57,006 bases of DNA from Bordetella parapertussis (GCA_945861275.1 CAMATZ010000040.1:1-57006); one strand, 5' to 3'; numbered from the stretch's first letter, positions 26,736 to 37,370 are shown. A program made the numbers and translations. Notes: a model not told the origin generated them from the sequence alone.

Positions 26736-29186
26736 TTACATCAATGCTTGACGGGCTTCCGGCGCCGGTGGGGGTAGCGCTGCCACCGGTGCGGCCGCCG
26801 CAGGCTGCTCCGGCAACGGTTGCGGCTTGCGCTCGAGCGCGAGTTCCAGCGCCGTATCTATCCATCGGATTGGATGGATGTCGAGGCGATTCTTGATGTT
26901 GTCGGGAATCTCAACCAGATCTTTGACGTTTTCTTCGGGGATCAACACCATCTTGATGCCACCGCGATGCGCCGCCAGCAATTTCTCTTTCAGTCCGCCG
27001 ATGGGCAACACTTCGCCGCGCAAAGTGATTTCGCCGGTCATGGCCACGTCCGCGCGCACCGGTATGCCGGTCAGCATGGACACCATCGCCGTGCAAATGC
27101 CAACACCTGCGCTTGGTCCATCCTTGGGCGTGGCGCCCTCCGGCAAGTGGATGTGGATGTCGTGCTTTTGATAGAAGTCCGGGTTGATACCCAGGCGCTC
27201 TGAACGGTTGCGCACCACCGATAATGCAGCCTGTACCGATTCCTGCATCACTTCGCCGAGTTTACCAGTGGTAGTCATCTTGCCTTTACCGGGCATCATG
27301 ATCGCCTCGATCGAGAGCAGCTCGCCGCCCACTTCCGTCCACGCCAGACCGTTGACCTGACCCACCTGGCTTTTCTTTTCAGCCATGCCAAAGCTGTAAC
27401 GGCGTACGCCGCAATATTTGTCGAGGTTGCGCGCGGAGACGGTAATCTTGCGCCCTTTGGCCGGGGCTTTAATCAACTCCTTCACCACCTTGCGGCAGAT
27501 TTTTGAGAGTTCGCGTTCCAGCGCGCGCACGCCGGCTTCACGCGTATAGTAACGCACGATGTCGCGAATCGCACTTTCAGAGACCGCGATCTCCTCGGCT
27601 TTCAAGCCATGATTTTTAATCAGCTTGGCCAGCAAATGGTTCTGCGCGATTTTGACTTTTTCGTCTTCGGTGTAACCCGACAGCCGAATCACTTCCATGC
27701 GGTCGAGCAGTGCCGGCGGAATATTCAGGGTATTCGCCGTCGCCACGAACATCACGTCCGACAGATCGTATTCGACCTCGACGTAGTGATCGACAAACGT
27801 ATGGTTCTGTTCCGGGTCCAGCACTTCCAGCAACGCGCTTGACGGATCGCCGCGAAAGTCCATCCCCAGCTTGTCCACTTCATCCAATAAAAACAATGGG
27901 TTACGCACACCCACCTTGGACATATTCTGGAGAATTTTGCCGGGCATAGAACCGATGTAAGTACGGCGGTGGCCGCGGATTTCCGCTTCGTCGCGCACGC
28001 CGCCGAGCGCCATGCGCACAAATTTGCGGTTGGTCGCGCGTGCGATGGACTGGCCCAGCGAGGTTTTGCCCACGCCAGGCGCACCCACCAGACACAGGAT
28101 CGGTGCTTTTACCTTGTCCACGCGCTGCTGCACGGCGAGGTATTCGATGATGCGTTCCTTCACCTTTTCCAGACCGTCGTGATCTTCATCGAGAATTTTC
28201 TCGGCAGCACTCAAATCGGTGCTGATTTTGCTTTTCTTGCGCCACGGCAAAGCGGTCAGCGCATCGATGTAGTTGCGTACCACTGTCGCTTCGGCCGACA
28301 TCGGCGACATCAGCTTGAGTTTTTTCAACTCGGCGTCGGCTTTCTTGCGCGCTTCCTTGGGCATGCGCGCAGATTTGATGCGCTTGCCCATCTCGTCGTG
28401 ATCAACGCCATCTTCGCCTTCGCCCAACTCTTTCTGGATCGCTTTGACCTGTTCGTTGAGGTAATACTCGCGCTGGCTTTTCTCCATCTGCCGTTTGACG
28501 CGGCCACGGATGCGTTTTTCAACTTGCAGAATATCCAGCTCGCCATCCACCACTTTCAGCAGATGATCAAGGCGCTTTTTAACATCGAACATTTCCAGCA
28601 CTTCCTGCTTCTGCTCAAGCTTCAACGGCAGATGTGCCGCTATCTGGTCGGCGAGCCGGCTGGCATCGTCTATACCGGCGATGGAAGTCAAAATCTCCGG
28701 CGGAATTTTTTTGTTGAGCTTCACATACTGATCAAACTGCTGCACCATAGTGCGGCGCATGGCTTCGATTTCGCGATTCGCTTCGGCTGCGGTGGCGCTG
28801 ATCGCAATCGGCGTAACACTCGCCATGAAATGCGTGCCGACGTCGGTCACTTCGGCAATGCGCGCGCGCTGACCGCCCTCAACCAGCACTTTTACCGTGC
28901 CGTCGGGCAGCTTGAGCATCTGCAGAATCGTTGCAATCGCACCGATCGCGTAGAGGTCTTCAGGTCCCGGCTCGTCTTTTGCAGCCGAGCGCTGCGCGAC
29001 CAGCATGATGCTTTTGCCGGATTCCATCGCGGCTTCAAGCGCCTTGATCGATTTCGGTCGCCCGACAAACAGCGGTATCACCATATGCGGAAATACCACG
29101 ACATCGCGCAATGGCAGCAACGGCATCGCTAACGGATTTTGCGCTGGAATACTCGGTTGGGGTTGGGGCGTCGCCGCTTCAGTCAT
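26736..29186 (-). CDS. lon: ATP-dependent protease Lon
   Basis: An 816-residue cytoplasmic AAA+ serine protease that degrades misfolded and regulatory proteins. Domains in order are the N-terminal LAN domain (PLLPLRDVVVFPHMVIPLFVGR, about 22-220), a helical linker, the AAA+ module with Walker A GAPGVGKTS (about 365) and Walker B LFLLDEVDKLG (about 430), and the protease domain with the Ser-Lys dyad in KDGPSAGVG (Ser, about 690) and GGLKEKLLAAHRGG (Lys, about 733). A Pro/Ala-rich tail ends the protein. It is the last gene of the tig-clpP-clpX-lon minus-strand series; the HU gene often found after lon is absent. Confidence 0.97.
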   Translation of the reverse strand: MTEAATPQPQPSIPAQNPLAMPLLPLRDVVVFPHMVIPLFVGRPKSIKALEAAMESGKSIMLVAQRSAAKDEPGPEDLYAIGAIATILQMLKLPDGTVKVLVEGGQRARIAEVTDVGTHFMASVTPIAISATAAEANREIEAMRRTMVQQFDQYVKLNKKIPPEILTSIAGIDDASRLADQIAAHLPLKLEQKQEVLEMFDVKKRLDHLLKVVDGELDILQVEKRIRGRVKRQMEKSQREYYLNEQVKAIQKELGEGEDGVDHDEMGKRIKSARMPKEARKKADAELKKLKLMSPMSAEATVVRNYIDALTALPWRKKSKISTDLSAAEKILDEDHDGLEKVKERIIEYLAVQQRVDKVKAPILCLVGAPGVGKTSLGQSIARATNRKFVRMALGGVRDEAEIRGHRRTYIGSMPGKILQNMSKVGVRNPLFLLDEVDKLGMDFRGDPSSALLEVLDPEQNHTFVDHYVEVEYDLSDVMFVATANTLNIPPALLDRMEVIRLSGYTEDEKVKIAQNHLLAKLIKNHGLKAEEIAVSESAIRDIVRYYTREAGVRALERELSKICRKVVKELIKAPAKGRKITVSARNLDKYCGVRRYSFGMAEKKSQVGQVNGLAWTEVGGELLSIEAIMMPGKGKMTTTGKLGEVMQESVQAALSVVRNRSERLGINPDFYQKHDIHIHLPEGATPKDGPSAGVGICTAMVSMLTGIPVRADVAMTGEITLRGEVLPIGGLKEKLLAAHRGGIKMVLIPEENVKDLVEIPDNIKNRLDIHPIRWIDTALELALERKPQPLPEQPAAAAPVAALPPPAPEARQALM

Positions 29187-29310
29187 GTTGTTTCACCTTA
29201 TAGATCACTACATTCATCGCGGCTCGTTTGTCACACATCATGGCTAAGATATGGGGCGCATTTGCCGGCATTCAACCCTAACTGAAATAACAATAAAATC
29301 AATCACTTAT

Positions 29311-30582
29311 CTAAATTTTCGCACCTGCTGCCAATTTTGGCGGATCCGAATAAATCAACAATGGCGCGGCGTCGCTGAGGATGGTGGCCTCATCCACCAC
29401 CACTTTGGTCACATTTTCCAGGGACGGCAGATCAAACATGGTGTTGAGCAGCGTGTTTTCGAGTATGGAACGCAGGCCGCGTGCGCCCGTTTTGCGTTCC
29501 AGCGCGCGCTTGGCAATGGCTTTCAGGGCAGATTCACGAATTTCGAGTTCTGCACCTTCGAGGCTGAACATTTTTTGATATTGCTTGATCAGTGCGTTCT
29601 TGGGTTGCGTCAAAATCTGAATCAGCGCGCCCTCGTCGAGTTCGCCGAGTGTCGCGACCACCGGCAGGCGTCCGACAAATTCAGGGATCAAACCGAACTT
29701 AATCAAATCCTCGGGCTGCACATCGCGCAGCACGCGGGTAATGCTCTTGCGATCATCCTTGCTGCGCACTTCGGCGCCAAAGCCGATGCCGCCCTTTTCG
29801 GAGCGCGCGCGAATTACTTTTTCCAGGCCGTCAAACGCACCGCCGACGATGAACAGAATATTGGTGGTATCCACCTGCACGAATTCCTGATTCGGATGCT
29901 TGCGCCCGCCCTGCGGCGGCACCGACGCGGTCGTGCCTTCTATCAGTTTCAGAAGCGCTTGCTGCACGCCTTCGCCCGACACATCGCGGGTGATCGACGG
30001 GTTATCGGACTTGCGTGAAATTTTGTCGATTTCATCGATATAGACGATGCCGCGCTGCGCCTTCTCGACATCGTAGTCACATTTTTGCAACAGCTTTTGA
30101 ATAATGTTTTCGACGTCTTCGCCCACATATCCGGCTTCGGTCAAGGTGGTGGCATCGGCCATCACGAACGGCACATTCAGCAGCCGCGCCAGCGTCTGCG
30201 CCAGCAGTGTTTTGCCTGAACCTGTTGGCCCAACCAGCAGGATGTTCGATTTGGCGAGTTCGATATCGTCTTTTTTTGCGGCTTCTTTCAGGCGCTTGTA
30301 GTGGTTGTACACCGCCACCGACAGAATTTTTTTCGCCACGTCCTGACCGATCACGTATTGATCGAGAATGGCGCGGATTTCGTGCGGCACCGGCAAGTCG
30401 GACTTGGCGCCCTTGCCGCCTTTGTCGCCCTGAATTTCCTCGCGAATGATGTCGTTACACAGTTCGATGCATTCATCGCAGATGAACACCGAAGGGCCCG
30501 CAATCAATTTGCGAACTTCGTGCTGGCTCTTGCCGCAGAACGAGCAATACAGGAGTTTTTCGCCGCTGGCTTTTTCCGACAT
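29311..30582 (-). CDS. clpX: ATP-dependent Clp protease ATPase subunit ClpX
   Basis: A 423-residue AAA+ unfoldase that feeds substrates to ClpP. It has the N-terminal zinc finger ([14 protein letters not shown]...[10 protein letters not shown], about 13-41), Walker A GPTGSGKT (about 118), the pore loop [11 protein letters not shown] (about 152), Walker [10 protein letters not shown] (about 184) and the ClpP-docking IGFG loop (about 268). Length is standard. The 124-bp gap before lon (29187-29310) holds the lon promoter region; clpX follows clpP by 62 nt. Confidence 0.97.
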   Translation of the reverse strand: MSEKASGEKLLYCSFCGKSQHEVRKLIAGPSVFICDECIELCNDIIREEIQGDKGGKGAKSDLPVPHEIRAILDQYVIGQDVAKKILSVAVYNHYKRLKEAAKKDDIELAKSNILLVGPTGSGKTLLAQTLARLLNVPFVMADATTLTEAGYVGEDVENIIQKLLQKCDYDVEKAQRGIVYIDEIDKISRKSDNPSITRDVSGEGVQQALLKLIEGTTASVPPQGGRKHPNQEFVQVDTTNILFIVGGAFDGLEKVIRARSEKGGIGFGAEVRSKDDRKSITRVLRDVQPEDLIKFGLIPEFVGRLPVVATLGELDEGALIQILTQPKNALIKQYQKMFSLEGAELEIRESALKAIAKRALERKTGARGLRSILENTLLNTMFDLPSLENVTKVVVDEATILSDAAPLLIYSDPPKLAAGAKI

Positions 30583-30644
30583 TGTTTTAGTTTCCTGTGA
30601 CCAAGTTTTATGGTTCCGTTACCTGTGTCAACTACTCAACCGCG

Positions 30645-31307
30645 TTACACCGCCGCCAGCGCATCTGCGCGCGACGCTATCACACGGTCCACCAGACCGT
30701 ATGCCACCGACTGTTCCGCGCTCAGAAAATTATCGCGATCGGTATCCTTGCTGACCGTATCGACGTTTTGCCCGGTATGTTTAGCCATGATCTCGTTCAG
30801 GCGCTGCTTCAGGAAAAGAATTTCCCTGGCGTGTATTTCAATATCCGACGCCTGCCCGCGAAATCCTCCCATTGGCTGATGAATCATCACGCGTGAATTC
30901 GGCAGACAAGAGCGCTTGCCCTTGGCACCCGCGGTCAGCAACAGCGCGCCCATGCTTGCCGCCTGCCCCACGCACAAGGTGCTGACATCCGGCTTGATGA
31001 ATTGCATGGTGTCGTAAATCGCCAGCCCCGCCGACACCGAACCGCCCGGCGAGTTGATATAGAACGAAATATCCTTGTCGGGATTGTCCGATTCCAGAAA
31101 CAGGAACTGCGCCACGATCAGATTCGCCGTTATCTCATTCACCTCGCCCACCAGAAAAACCACGCGCTCTTTGAGCAAGCGCGAATAGATATCGTAGGCG
31201 CGCTCGCCGCGGCCGCTCTGCTCGACGACCATGGGCACCAAGCCCAAGCCCTGGGGCGCCTCTATGCGTTCCATGCGATCCTGCGCCTGCGTCCCGTACA
31301 GCATCAT
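30645..31307 (-). CDS. clpP: ATP-dependent Clp protease proteolytic subunit ClpP
   Basis: A 220-residue serine peptidase that forms the double-heptamer chamber. The catalytic Ser is in [11 protein letters not shown] (about 114), the His in [10 protein letters not shown] (about 139) and the Asp in SKDTDRDNF (about 188). The N-terminal pore region [23 protein letters not shown] is intact. The ATG overlaps the tig stop (ATGA), so translation is coupled; an internal ATG at codon 12 (RMERI) is an alternative start. Confidence 0.97.
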   Translation of the reverse strand: MMLYGTQAQDRMERIEAPQGLGLVPMVVEQSGRGERAYDIYSRLLKERVVFLVGEVNEITANLIVAQFLFLESDNPDKDISFYINSPGGSVSAGLAIYDTMQFIKPDVSTLCVGQAASMGALLLTAGAKGKRSCLPNSRVMIHQPMGGFRGQASDIEIHAREILFLKQRLNEIMAKHTGQNVDTVSKDTDRDNFLSAEQSVAYGLVDRVIASRADALAAV

Positions 31308-32614
31308 TTGTTGTATCCCATCAGTTCGTCAAATGTAATCGTTTTGTCTTCGGCTTTGGCCACGCCCAGCGCCCATTCAACCACATTTTCCTCGAGCACG
31401 ACCGACTCGATATCGCGCAGCCGCTCCGGTTGCTGGTAAAACCATTTCACCACTTCCTGCGGGTGCTCGTAACTTAGCGCCTGCACATCCACCGCCGCAC
31501 GCACTTGCTCCGGACGCGCATGCAGACTGTGCGTACGCACCAGTTCACCCAGAATCAATCCCAGCGAAACACGACGCTGCGCCTGCGCCTCGAAGATCTC
31601 AGCCGGCATCGGCATATCAACATTGACCGGCATGCCACGCGCCGTCATGTTCTCGCGCGCCATCTTTTGCAGTGTATCAATCTCCATTTTAATCAAGGAC
31701 TTAGGTGCTTCAATCGGCGTGGAATCCAGCAGCGCCTGCATCACCTGTTCCTTGGTTTTGGCTTTCAACCGCTGCTTCACTTCACGCTCCAGATTGGCCT
31801 TGACCTCAGTGCGCATTTTGGCGACATCGCCGTCCGCGACGCCTAACGCTTTGGCGAATTCGGCATCAATTTCCGGCAATTTGGGCGCGGCGACTTCGCT
31901 CAGCGTGACTTCGAACCTCGCGGTTTTTCCAGCGACCTCCTTGCCATGGTAATCATCAGGAAACTTCAGCTCGAAAGTCTTGTTTTCACCGGCTTGCATA
32001 CCCGCCAGGTTTTTCTCGAAATCCGGCAGCAGCCGCCCTTCGCCCAGAACGGCATGCTGATTGTCGGCGACACCGCCCTCAAATGGCATGCCATCAATGG
32101 TGCCTTGGTAGCTGATTTGCACCCGGTCTTCGGTTTGCGCCGGGCGCTCGGCAATGTCGTACGAGATGCGCTGCTTACGCATGATCTCCAGGGTTTTATC
32201 GACCTCGGCATCACCGACTTCCAATGCAACACGGTCGATAGTGTTGCCCGCGATGTCGCCTACCTTGATATCGGGATACACCTCGAAAGTGGCGCTGTAT
32301 TGAAAGTCGGCGGCGCCCTCGCCTATTTGCGACGGCTCGAATTTTGGATAGCCCGCCACGTTCAGATTCTGCTCACGTACGGCGTCGCCAAAACTTTTTT
32401 CGAGCGTGGCGCCGAGAACTTCCTGGCGCACCGAAGCGCCGTACTGCTGCTGCACCACCTTGAACGGCACTTTGCCGGGACGAAACCCTGGCATTTTGGC
32501 GGTACGGCCGATGTTTTTAAGACGCGACAACACCTCGATTTCAATTTCCGCCAGCGGCACAGCCACGTTCAAACGCCGCTCCAGACCGCTTAATGTTTCA
32601 AGATTCACTTGCAT
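31304..32614 (-). CDS. tig: Trigger factor
   Basis: A 436-residue ribosome-associated chaperone and peptidyl-prolyl isomerase. The N-terminal ribosome-binding domain carries PGFRPGKVP (about 43), corresponding to the GFRxGKxP signature. The FKBP-type PPIase domain (about 150-245) has [20 protein letters not shown], and the C-terminal helical chaperone domain follows. ATG 32614 ([15 protein letters not shown]) is the conserved start; an upstream in-frame extension would enter the tRNA-Leu region. tRNA-Leu lies 33 nt upstream on the same strand. Confidence 0.96.
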   Translation of the reverse strand: MQVNLETLSGLERRLNVAVPLAEIEIEVLSRLKNIGRTAKMPGFRPGKVPFKVVQQQYGASVRQEVLGATLEKSFGDAVREQNLNVAGYPKFEPSQIGEGAADFQYSATFEVYPDIKVGDIAGNTIDRVALEVGDAEVDKTLEIMRKQRISYDIAERPAQTEDRVQISYQGTIDGMPFEGGVADNQHAVLGEGRLLPDFEKNLAGMQAGENKTFELKFPDDYHGKEVAGKTARFEVTLSEVAAPKLPEIDAEFAKALGVADGDVAKMRTEVKANLEREVKQRLKAKTKEQVMQALLDSTPIEAPKSLIKMEIDTLQKMARENMTARGMPVNVDMPMPAEIFEAQAQRRVSLGLILGELVRTHSLHARPEQVRAAVDVQALSYEHPQEVVKWFYQQPERLRDIESVVLEENVVEWALGVAKAEDKTITFDELMGYNK

Positions 32615-32647
32615 GAACTGCTGTTCCTTATGTTCTCGTACGGTTAC

Positions 32648-32733
<86 letters not shown>

Positions 32734-32910
32734 TTGGTTACCACTTTCGCATTGCAGCATACGACGCCCATACAGGCACTACGCACGCCCAGCCATCCAA
32801 ACAGTCCGATTGTAATATACTCGACACTTTAACGACACCCCGCAATGCTTGCAATTTTCTCTAGATTTATTCTGCAAGCTATTGTTTAAATAAGATGTTT
32901 TCGCAACAAG

Positions 32911-33717
32911 ATGGCAACCGATCACTACGAGAATTTTCCGGTCGCCTCCATTCTGATGCCACGGCACTTGCGTTACCCCGTGGCGCTGATTTACCGTTTC
33001 GCGCGCGAAGCCGACGATTTCGCCGATGAGGGCGACTTACCTGCCACCGAACGTTTGGCCTTGCTCGCCGGCTTCGATCGCGAACTTGACCGCATTCAGG
33101 CCAACCTGCCGCCCACTGTTCCGTGGTTCGCCAATCTTGCAGCCATCATCCACCAGCACAGCTTACCCATCGCGTTGTTTCGTGACCTGCTATCGGCGTT
33201 TTCGCAGGACGTGGTCAAACAGCGTTATCGGGACTACGCTGAAGTACTCGACTATTGCCGCCGCTCCGCCAACCCGGTCGGCCGCCTGCTGCTGGTGCTC
33301 TACGGCGCCGCCAACCCTCAAAACAATACCTGGTCGGACGCCATCTGCTCGAGCCTGCAACTCATCAATTTCTGGCAGGATGTCGCTATCGACCACCGCA
33401 AAAACCGTATTTACTTTCCGCAGGACGATATGCTGCGCTACGGCATCAGCGAACTCGACATTGCAAATGCCAACACTAATGGCAAGTGGCAAGAATTCAT
33501 GCGTTTTCAGGTAGACCGCACGCGGCAGTATTTGTTCTCCGGCGCGCCGCTGGGGCGGGCGCTGAAAGGCCGCCTGGGTGTGGAAATGCGCATGATCATC
33601 GCCGGCGGCGACCGTATTTTGAGCAAAATCATTAATGTGGATTACGACGTATTTAGACGCCGGCCCGTGTTAAAGCCCCATGATTGGGCGCTGATGCTGG
33701 CGCGATCCGCGTTTTGA
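32911..33717 (+). CDS. hpnC: Squalene synthase HpnC (hydroxysqualene synthase)
   Basis: A 268-residue trans-isoprenyl diphosphate synthase-like enzyme. In the HpnC/D/E route HpnD makes presqualene diphosphate, HpnC converts it to hydroxysqualene and HpnE reduces that to squalene, the hopanoid precursor. Visible are the first Asp-rich motif FAREADDFADEGD (about 30-42) and the second region NFWQDVAIDHRKNRIYFPQDD (about 152-172). The gene is divergent from tRNA-Leu/tig and ends 1 nt before hpnD. It starts at ATG with the conserved HYENFPVAS N-terminus. Confidence 0.92.
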   Translation: MATDHYENFPVASILMPRHLRYPVALIYRFAREADDFADEGDLPATERLALLAGFDRELDRIQANLPPTVPWFANLAAIIHQHSLPIALFRDLLSAFSQDVVKQRYRDYAEVLDYCRRSANPVGRLLLVLYGAANPQNNTWSDAICSSLQLINFWQDVAIDHRKNRIYFPQDDMLRYGISELDIANANTNGKWQEFMRFQVDRTRQYLFSGAPLGRALKGRLGVEMRMIIAGGDRILSKIINVDYDVFRRRPVLKPHDWALMLARSAF

Positions 33718-33718
33718 C

Positions 33719-34552
33719 ATGACGCCTGACGAATACTGTCAGCAAAAAGCGGTAGCCTCGGGCTCCAGCTTCTACTACAGCTTTTTGTTCCTGCCGCCGG
33801 AGCGCCGCCGCGCCATCACCGCGCTCTATGCTTACTGCCGCGAAGTCGATGATGTCGTAGACGAATGCACCGATGCCGGCGTTGCGCGCGTGAAACTTGC
33901 CTGGTGGCGCGATGAAATCGGCAAACTCTACGACGGCAAGCCGCAGCACCCGGTGACCCAGGCGCTCGCCTGCGCGGTGGTCACCTACGACCTTCAACAG
34001 CAGCACATGCTTGAACTCATCGACGGCATGGCGATGGATCTGGACTACAACCGCTATCCGGATTTCGACACCTTGCAGCTTTACTGCCACCGCGTCGCGG
34101 GCGTAGTGGGCCTGATGTCGGCGAGCATTTTCGGCTATTCGGATAAGCAAACACTCGAATACGCGCCCGCGCTCGGCCTCGCATTTCAACTCACCAACAT
34201 CATCCGCGACGTGGGCGAAGACGCCCGCCGCAATCGCATCTACCTGCCGCTCGACGAACTCGAAAAATTCAAGGTCTCCGAGGCCGACATCCAGGCCGCG
34301 CGTGAAACCGAAAATTTCCAAAAGCTGATGGCGTTTCAAATCGAACGCGCACTCGCCCAGTACGATACCGCCTTCGCCAAACTGCCCGCGCGCGACCGCA
34401 AAGCGCAAATTCCCGGCATCATCATGGCCGGCATCTACCGCACCCTGCTGGAGGAAATTCGCGATGACGGCTGCAAGGTACTCCGACAGCGCACCTCGCT
34501 GACACCCATGCGCAAACTGTGGATTGCCAGTAAAACCTGGCTCAAAGGCTGA
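33719..34552 (+). CDS. hpnD: Presqualene diphosphate synthase HpnD
   Basis: A 277-residue squalene/phytoene synthase-family protein that joins two farnesyl diphosphates into presqualene diphosphate. The substrate-binding motifs are YCREVDDVVDE (about 38-48) and NIIRDVGEDARRNRIYLPLDE (about 160-180), with SGSSFYYSFLFLPPERR at the N-terminus. It is spaced 1 nt from hpnC, so both are on one transcript. The third enzyme of the route, hpnE, lies 4.5 kb further on. Confidence 0.93.
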   Translation: MTPDEYCQQKAVASGSSFYYSFLFLPPERRRAITALYAYCREVDDVVDECTDAGVARVKLAWWRDEIGKLYDGKPQHPVTQALACAVVTYDLQQQHMLELIDGMAMDLDYNRYPDFDTLQLYCHRVAGVVGLMSASIFGYSDKQTLEYAPALGLAFQLTNIIRDVGEDARRNRIYLPLDELEKFKVSEADIQAARETENFQKLMAFQIERALAQYDTAFAKLPARDRKAQIPGIIMAGIYRTLLEEIRDDGCKVLRQRTSLTPMRKLWIASKTWLKG

Positions 34553-34633
34553 CTTGGCAAACACGTCCACGCGTATTCACGATATTATGCGAGTGAGTTT
34601 TTTTTCGTTGCTATCTTTTCAGAGAGGACCACC

Positions 34634-35383
34634 ATGAAACCGGAGCAAATTCTAAAGCTTCCTTCGATGCCGGCCGCAAGTCCCAGCTACCCGATGGGGC
34701 CTTATCGGTTTATCAATCGCGAATTCATGATCGTGACTTACGAAACCGATCGCGACCTGTTGCGCGACGCCGTGCCGGAACCGCTGGAACCGAACCCGGA
34801 AGGTCATGTCCTCTATGAATGGATACGTATGCCCGACAGCTCCGGTTTCGGTGATTACACCGAAAGCGGAATTGTCATCCCCTGCTTGTTCAAGGGCGAG
34901 CCGATCAACTTCACCGCGCAGATGTACCTGGATGATGAACCACCGATTTCGGCCGGACGCGAAATCTGGGGCTTCCCCAAGAAATATGCGCTGCCGAAAC
35001 TGGAAGTGTGCTCGGATACACTGACCGGCACATTGCATTACGCAGGTCAAATGGTCGCCATGGGAACAATGGCCTACAAACATCAGGTTGCCCCAGGCGG
35101 CGTCGAAGCGCAGGCCAAGGGGATGACCAGAACTTCCTGCAATCTCAAGATCATTCCCGATGTCGATGGCAGCGCCAAGATATGCCAACTGGTCGCGTAT
35201 AACCTGACCGACATCACCGTCAAAGGCGTCTGGCTTTCGCCAGCGCGCCTGCATCTCATTCCGCATGTCAACGCGCCCGCAGCGGATCTGCCGATCAAAC
35301 GCATCATCGGCGGCAAGCATTTCATTAGCGACCTCACCCTGCCGCACGGGCGGGTGCTGTTCGACTACCTTAAAGACGCTTGA
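34634..35383 (+). CDS. Acetoacetate decarboxylase family protein, catalytic type
   Basis: A 249-residue protein aligned over its full length with the clostridial acetoacetate decarboxylase. SPSYPMGPYRFINREFMIV opens the fold, and GREIWGFPKKYALPKL (about 108-123) keeps both lysines of the PKK motif: the Schiff-base Lys and its pKa-shifting neighbour. It also has TESGIVIPC and an LHLIPHVNAPAADLPIKRIIGG C-terminal block. Expected reaction: acetoacetate to acetone and CO2. A good AGAGAGG lies upstream of the ATG. It forms a pair with the next paralogue, 20 nt downstream. Confidence 0.88.
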   Translation: MKPEQILKLPSMPAASPSYPMGPYRFINREFMIVTYETDRDLLRDAVPEPLEPNPEGHVLYEWIRMPDSSGFGDYTESGIVIPCLFKGEPINFTAQMYLDDEPPISAGREIWGFPKKYALPKLEVCSDTLTGTLHYAGQMVAMGTMAYKHQVAPGGVEAQAKGMTRTSCNLKIIPDVDGSAKICQLVAYNLTDITVKGVWLSPARLHLIPHVNAPAADLPIKRIIGGKHFISDLTLPHGRVLFDYLKDA

Positions 35384-35403
35384 TTCCATAGAGGCTTCAG
35401 ACC

Positions 35404-36147
35404 ATGAACAAGAATGATGTCAAAGCGCTGCCATCGATGCCGTTGCAAAGCCCGACGTATCCTCGCGGGCCGTATAGATTCTTTAATCGCGAATATCTGG
35501 TCATCCAGTACCGGACCGACCCGGCGTTGATTCGTGAGGCGTTGCCGGAACCGCTGGAACCTGCCGGTGACACGGTGGCCGTGCAATGGCTGGATCTGCC
35601 CGACGGCGAAGGCTTCGGCGCCTATTCCGCCGCGGCGCAGATTATTCCCTGTACGTTCAAGGGCGAACCCTGCAATTTCGTCAGTCAGATGTATGTCGAT
35701 AATACGCCGCCGCTTGCCGGTGGCCGCGAAATCTGGGGCTATCCGATGAAATACGGCAAGGCGGCGCTTGCAGTCAATGCCGATACCTTAACCGGAACGC
35801 TGCATTATGCAACGCAGTCGATCGCGATTGGCACCATGGTCTACAAGCATGACGCTTTCCGCACCGACCACACGCGGGAGCGCGAACTTCTGGCGCGCAC
35901 GCAGGTTACGCTCAAGTTGATCCCCGATATCGATGGCACGCCAGCCATCGCGCAGCTGGTCGCGATCAAGTTTGAAAATGTTGTCGTTCACGGGGCGTGG
36001 ACAGGGCGCGCGCGACTGGACTTAATCCCATCGGTAAATTGTCCGCTCGCGGATCTTCCGGTGCGTGAAGTGGTGGGCGGCCTGCATATGCTTACCGACA
36101 TGACCTTACCCTACGGCAAGGTTATTCACGACTATCTGGCCAAATAA
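35404..36147 (+). CDS. Acetoacetate decarboxylase-like paralogue lacking the Schiff-base Lys
   Basis: A 247-residue paralogue of the preceding gene (SPTYPRGPYRFFNREYLVIQ at the start, SVNCPLADLPVREVVGG near the end). The active-site stretch reads GREIWGYPMKYGK. By alignment with PKK of known decarboxylases the Schiff-base Lys is replaced by Met while the second Lys remains. It therefore may not decarboxylate acetoacetate by the normal route. It could be a hydratase/aldolase-type member of the ADC-like superfamily, a partner subunit, or an enzyme using the remaining Lys. Same operon as the first copy; a strong terminator follows. Confidence 0.85.
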   Translation: MNKNDVKALPSMPLQSPTYPRGPYRFFNREYLVIQYRTDPALIREALPEPLEPAGDTVAVQWLDLPDGEGFGAYSAAAQIIPCTFKGEPCNFVSQMYVDNTPPLAGGREIWGYPMKYGKAALAVNADTLTGTLHYATQSIAIGTMVYKHDAFRTDHTRERELLARTQVTLKLIPDIDGTPAIAQLVAIKFENVVVHGAWTGRARLDLIPSVNCPLADLPVREVVGGLHMLTDMTLPYGKVIHDYLAK

Positions 36148-36174
36148 TCCGGCGCCGCATCTCAGCACCAAAAT

Positions 36175-36212
36175 AAACGCGGCGAATCCGATAGCACGGA
36201 TTCGCCGCGTTT
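36175..36212. terminator. Strong bidirectional terminator
   Basis: A perfect 16-bp stem (AAACGCGGCGAATCCG / CGGATTCGCCGCGTTT) with a 6-nt loop, followed by GTTT on the plus strand. The A-rich left arm serves the minus strand. It lies between the convergent ADC operon and the patatin gene. Confidence 0.85.
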
Positions 36213-36239
36213 GTTTAATTGCGTCGGATCAGTTGCGGC

Positions 36240-37301
36240 CTACAGGAATTCTTTTTTCAGATCCACCGTTGAGCGCACGCCCAAGTGCTCGAAGTTTTGC
36301 TCCAGCCAATCCGTGGCCAATGCGCGGCCGCGATCGCGCAGCATGACCAGGAACTTCCAGTCACTGCTCATCTTGCTGGCCGAGGAAAGGTCGGACATCG
36401 CGTTATCCGCACGCACCGAATGGATCAACACATACTTCATTTTTTCCCGGTACTCATCCTTGATCCAGCCTTCGTCGAGCATCTTCTGCACAAAGTAGAC
36501 CGCGCGCAACTCCTTGATCAGCGAAGAATTGAACGTGATTTCGTTGAGGCGGTTGGCAATATCCGCCGAGGTGGTCGGCGGGCCCGGCCGCTCTATCGGA
36601 TTGATGTGAAGAATGACCACATCGCGCGAATCGGTGTAATAGAACAGGGGATACAGCACCGGATTGCCCATATATCCGCCGTCCCAGTAGTGTTCACCAT
36701 TAATTTCCACAGCCTGGAACACCTGCGGCAGACAAGCTGAAGCCAGTACCACACTCGCCGTGACCTCCGAGGTGTGAAATATTTTCACCTTGCCGGTACG
36801 CACATTGGTGGCGCAGATAAACAATTTGGTAAGCCGGCTGCGCTCGAGTTCCGCGAAATCGACCTGTTTTTCGAGCACTTCGCGCAACGGGTTGTAATTC
36901 ATCGGATTCATCTGGTAGGGCGAGACGATGCTCATCATCGCCTTCATCATGTCCTGCATGGGGTTGCCCTTGTGCTGCGTCCCGGTGTCCCACGGCATTT
37001 TCGGGGCAGCGAACTTTTGTCCGACATCCGAGATGGCCTTCCAGAAGTCATGCAGCGCCTGGCGCGCGCCGTCATTGCCTTTCAATTTTCCGTAGGCGTA
37101 TACCACGGCGTTCATGGAGCCCGCGCTGGTCCCCGAGATGCCTTCTATCTCGACACGTCCGTCTTCAAGAAATTTATCCATCACGCCCCAGCCAAAGGCG
37201 CCATGCGCACCGCCACCCTGCAGCGCCAAATTGATTGCCTTCTTCGACTTATCTGCGGACACGCTGGCCGCAGCTTTCGCCGTCTTGGATTTTGACGCCA
37301 T
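36240..37301 (-). CDS. Patatin-like phospholipase family protein
   Basis: A 353-residue patatin-fold hydrolase. The oxyanion-hole glycine motif is LALQGGGAHGAFGWGV (about 26-41), the nucleophile elbow is GISGTSAGSMNA (Ser, about 61) and the catalytic Asp is in HYWDGGYMGNP (about 213). A Lys/Ala-rich stretch leads the protein, with no signal peptide. Some patatin relatives act on lipids and others degrade polyhydroxybutyrate inside the cell. Its neighbours bdhA and the phasin make a PHB link plausible, but this is not shown by the sequence. Confidence 0.87.
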   Translation of the reverse strand: MASKSKTAKAAASVSADKSKKAINLALQGGGAHGAFGWGVMDKFLEDGRVEIEGISGTSAGSMNAVVYAYGKLKGNDGARQALHDFWKAISDVGQKFAAPKMPWDTGTQHKGNPMQDMMKAMMSIVSPYQMNPMNYNPLREVLEKQVDFAELERSRLTKLFICATNVRTGKVKIFHTSEVTASVVLASACLPQVFQAVEINGEHYWDGGYMGNPVLYPLFYYTDSRDVVILHINPIERPGPPTTSADIANRLNEITFNSSLIKELRAVYFVQKMLDEGWIKDEYREKMKYVLIHSVRADNAMSDLSSASKMSSDWKFLVMLRDRGRALATDWLEQNFEHLGVRSTVDLKKEFL

Positions 37302-37370
37302 GGTTAAACCTTTCGTGATGTCGGAGCGAAGCTCACCGGCAAACGCCAGTAGCCGGTCATTCTGCAGATA

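Noticed and set aside
27969-29132. A 387-codon plus-strand frame opposite lon
   Set aside because: Phe/His-rich shadow of the Lon coding strand.
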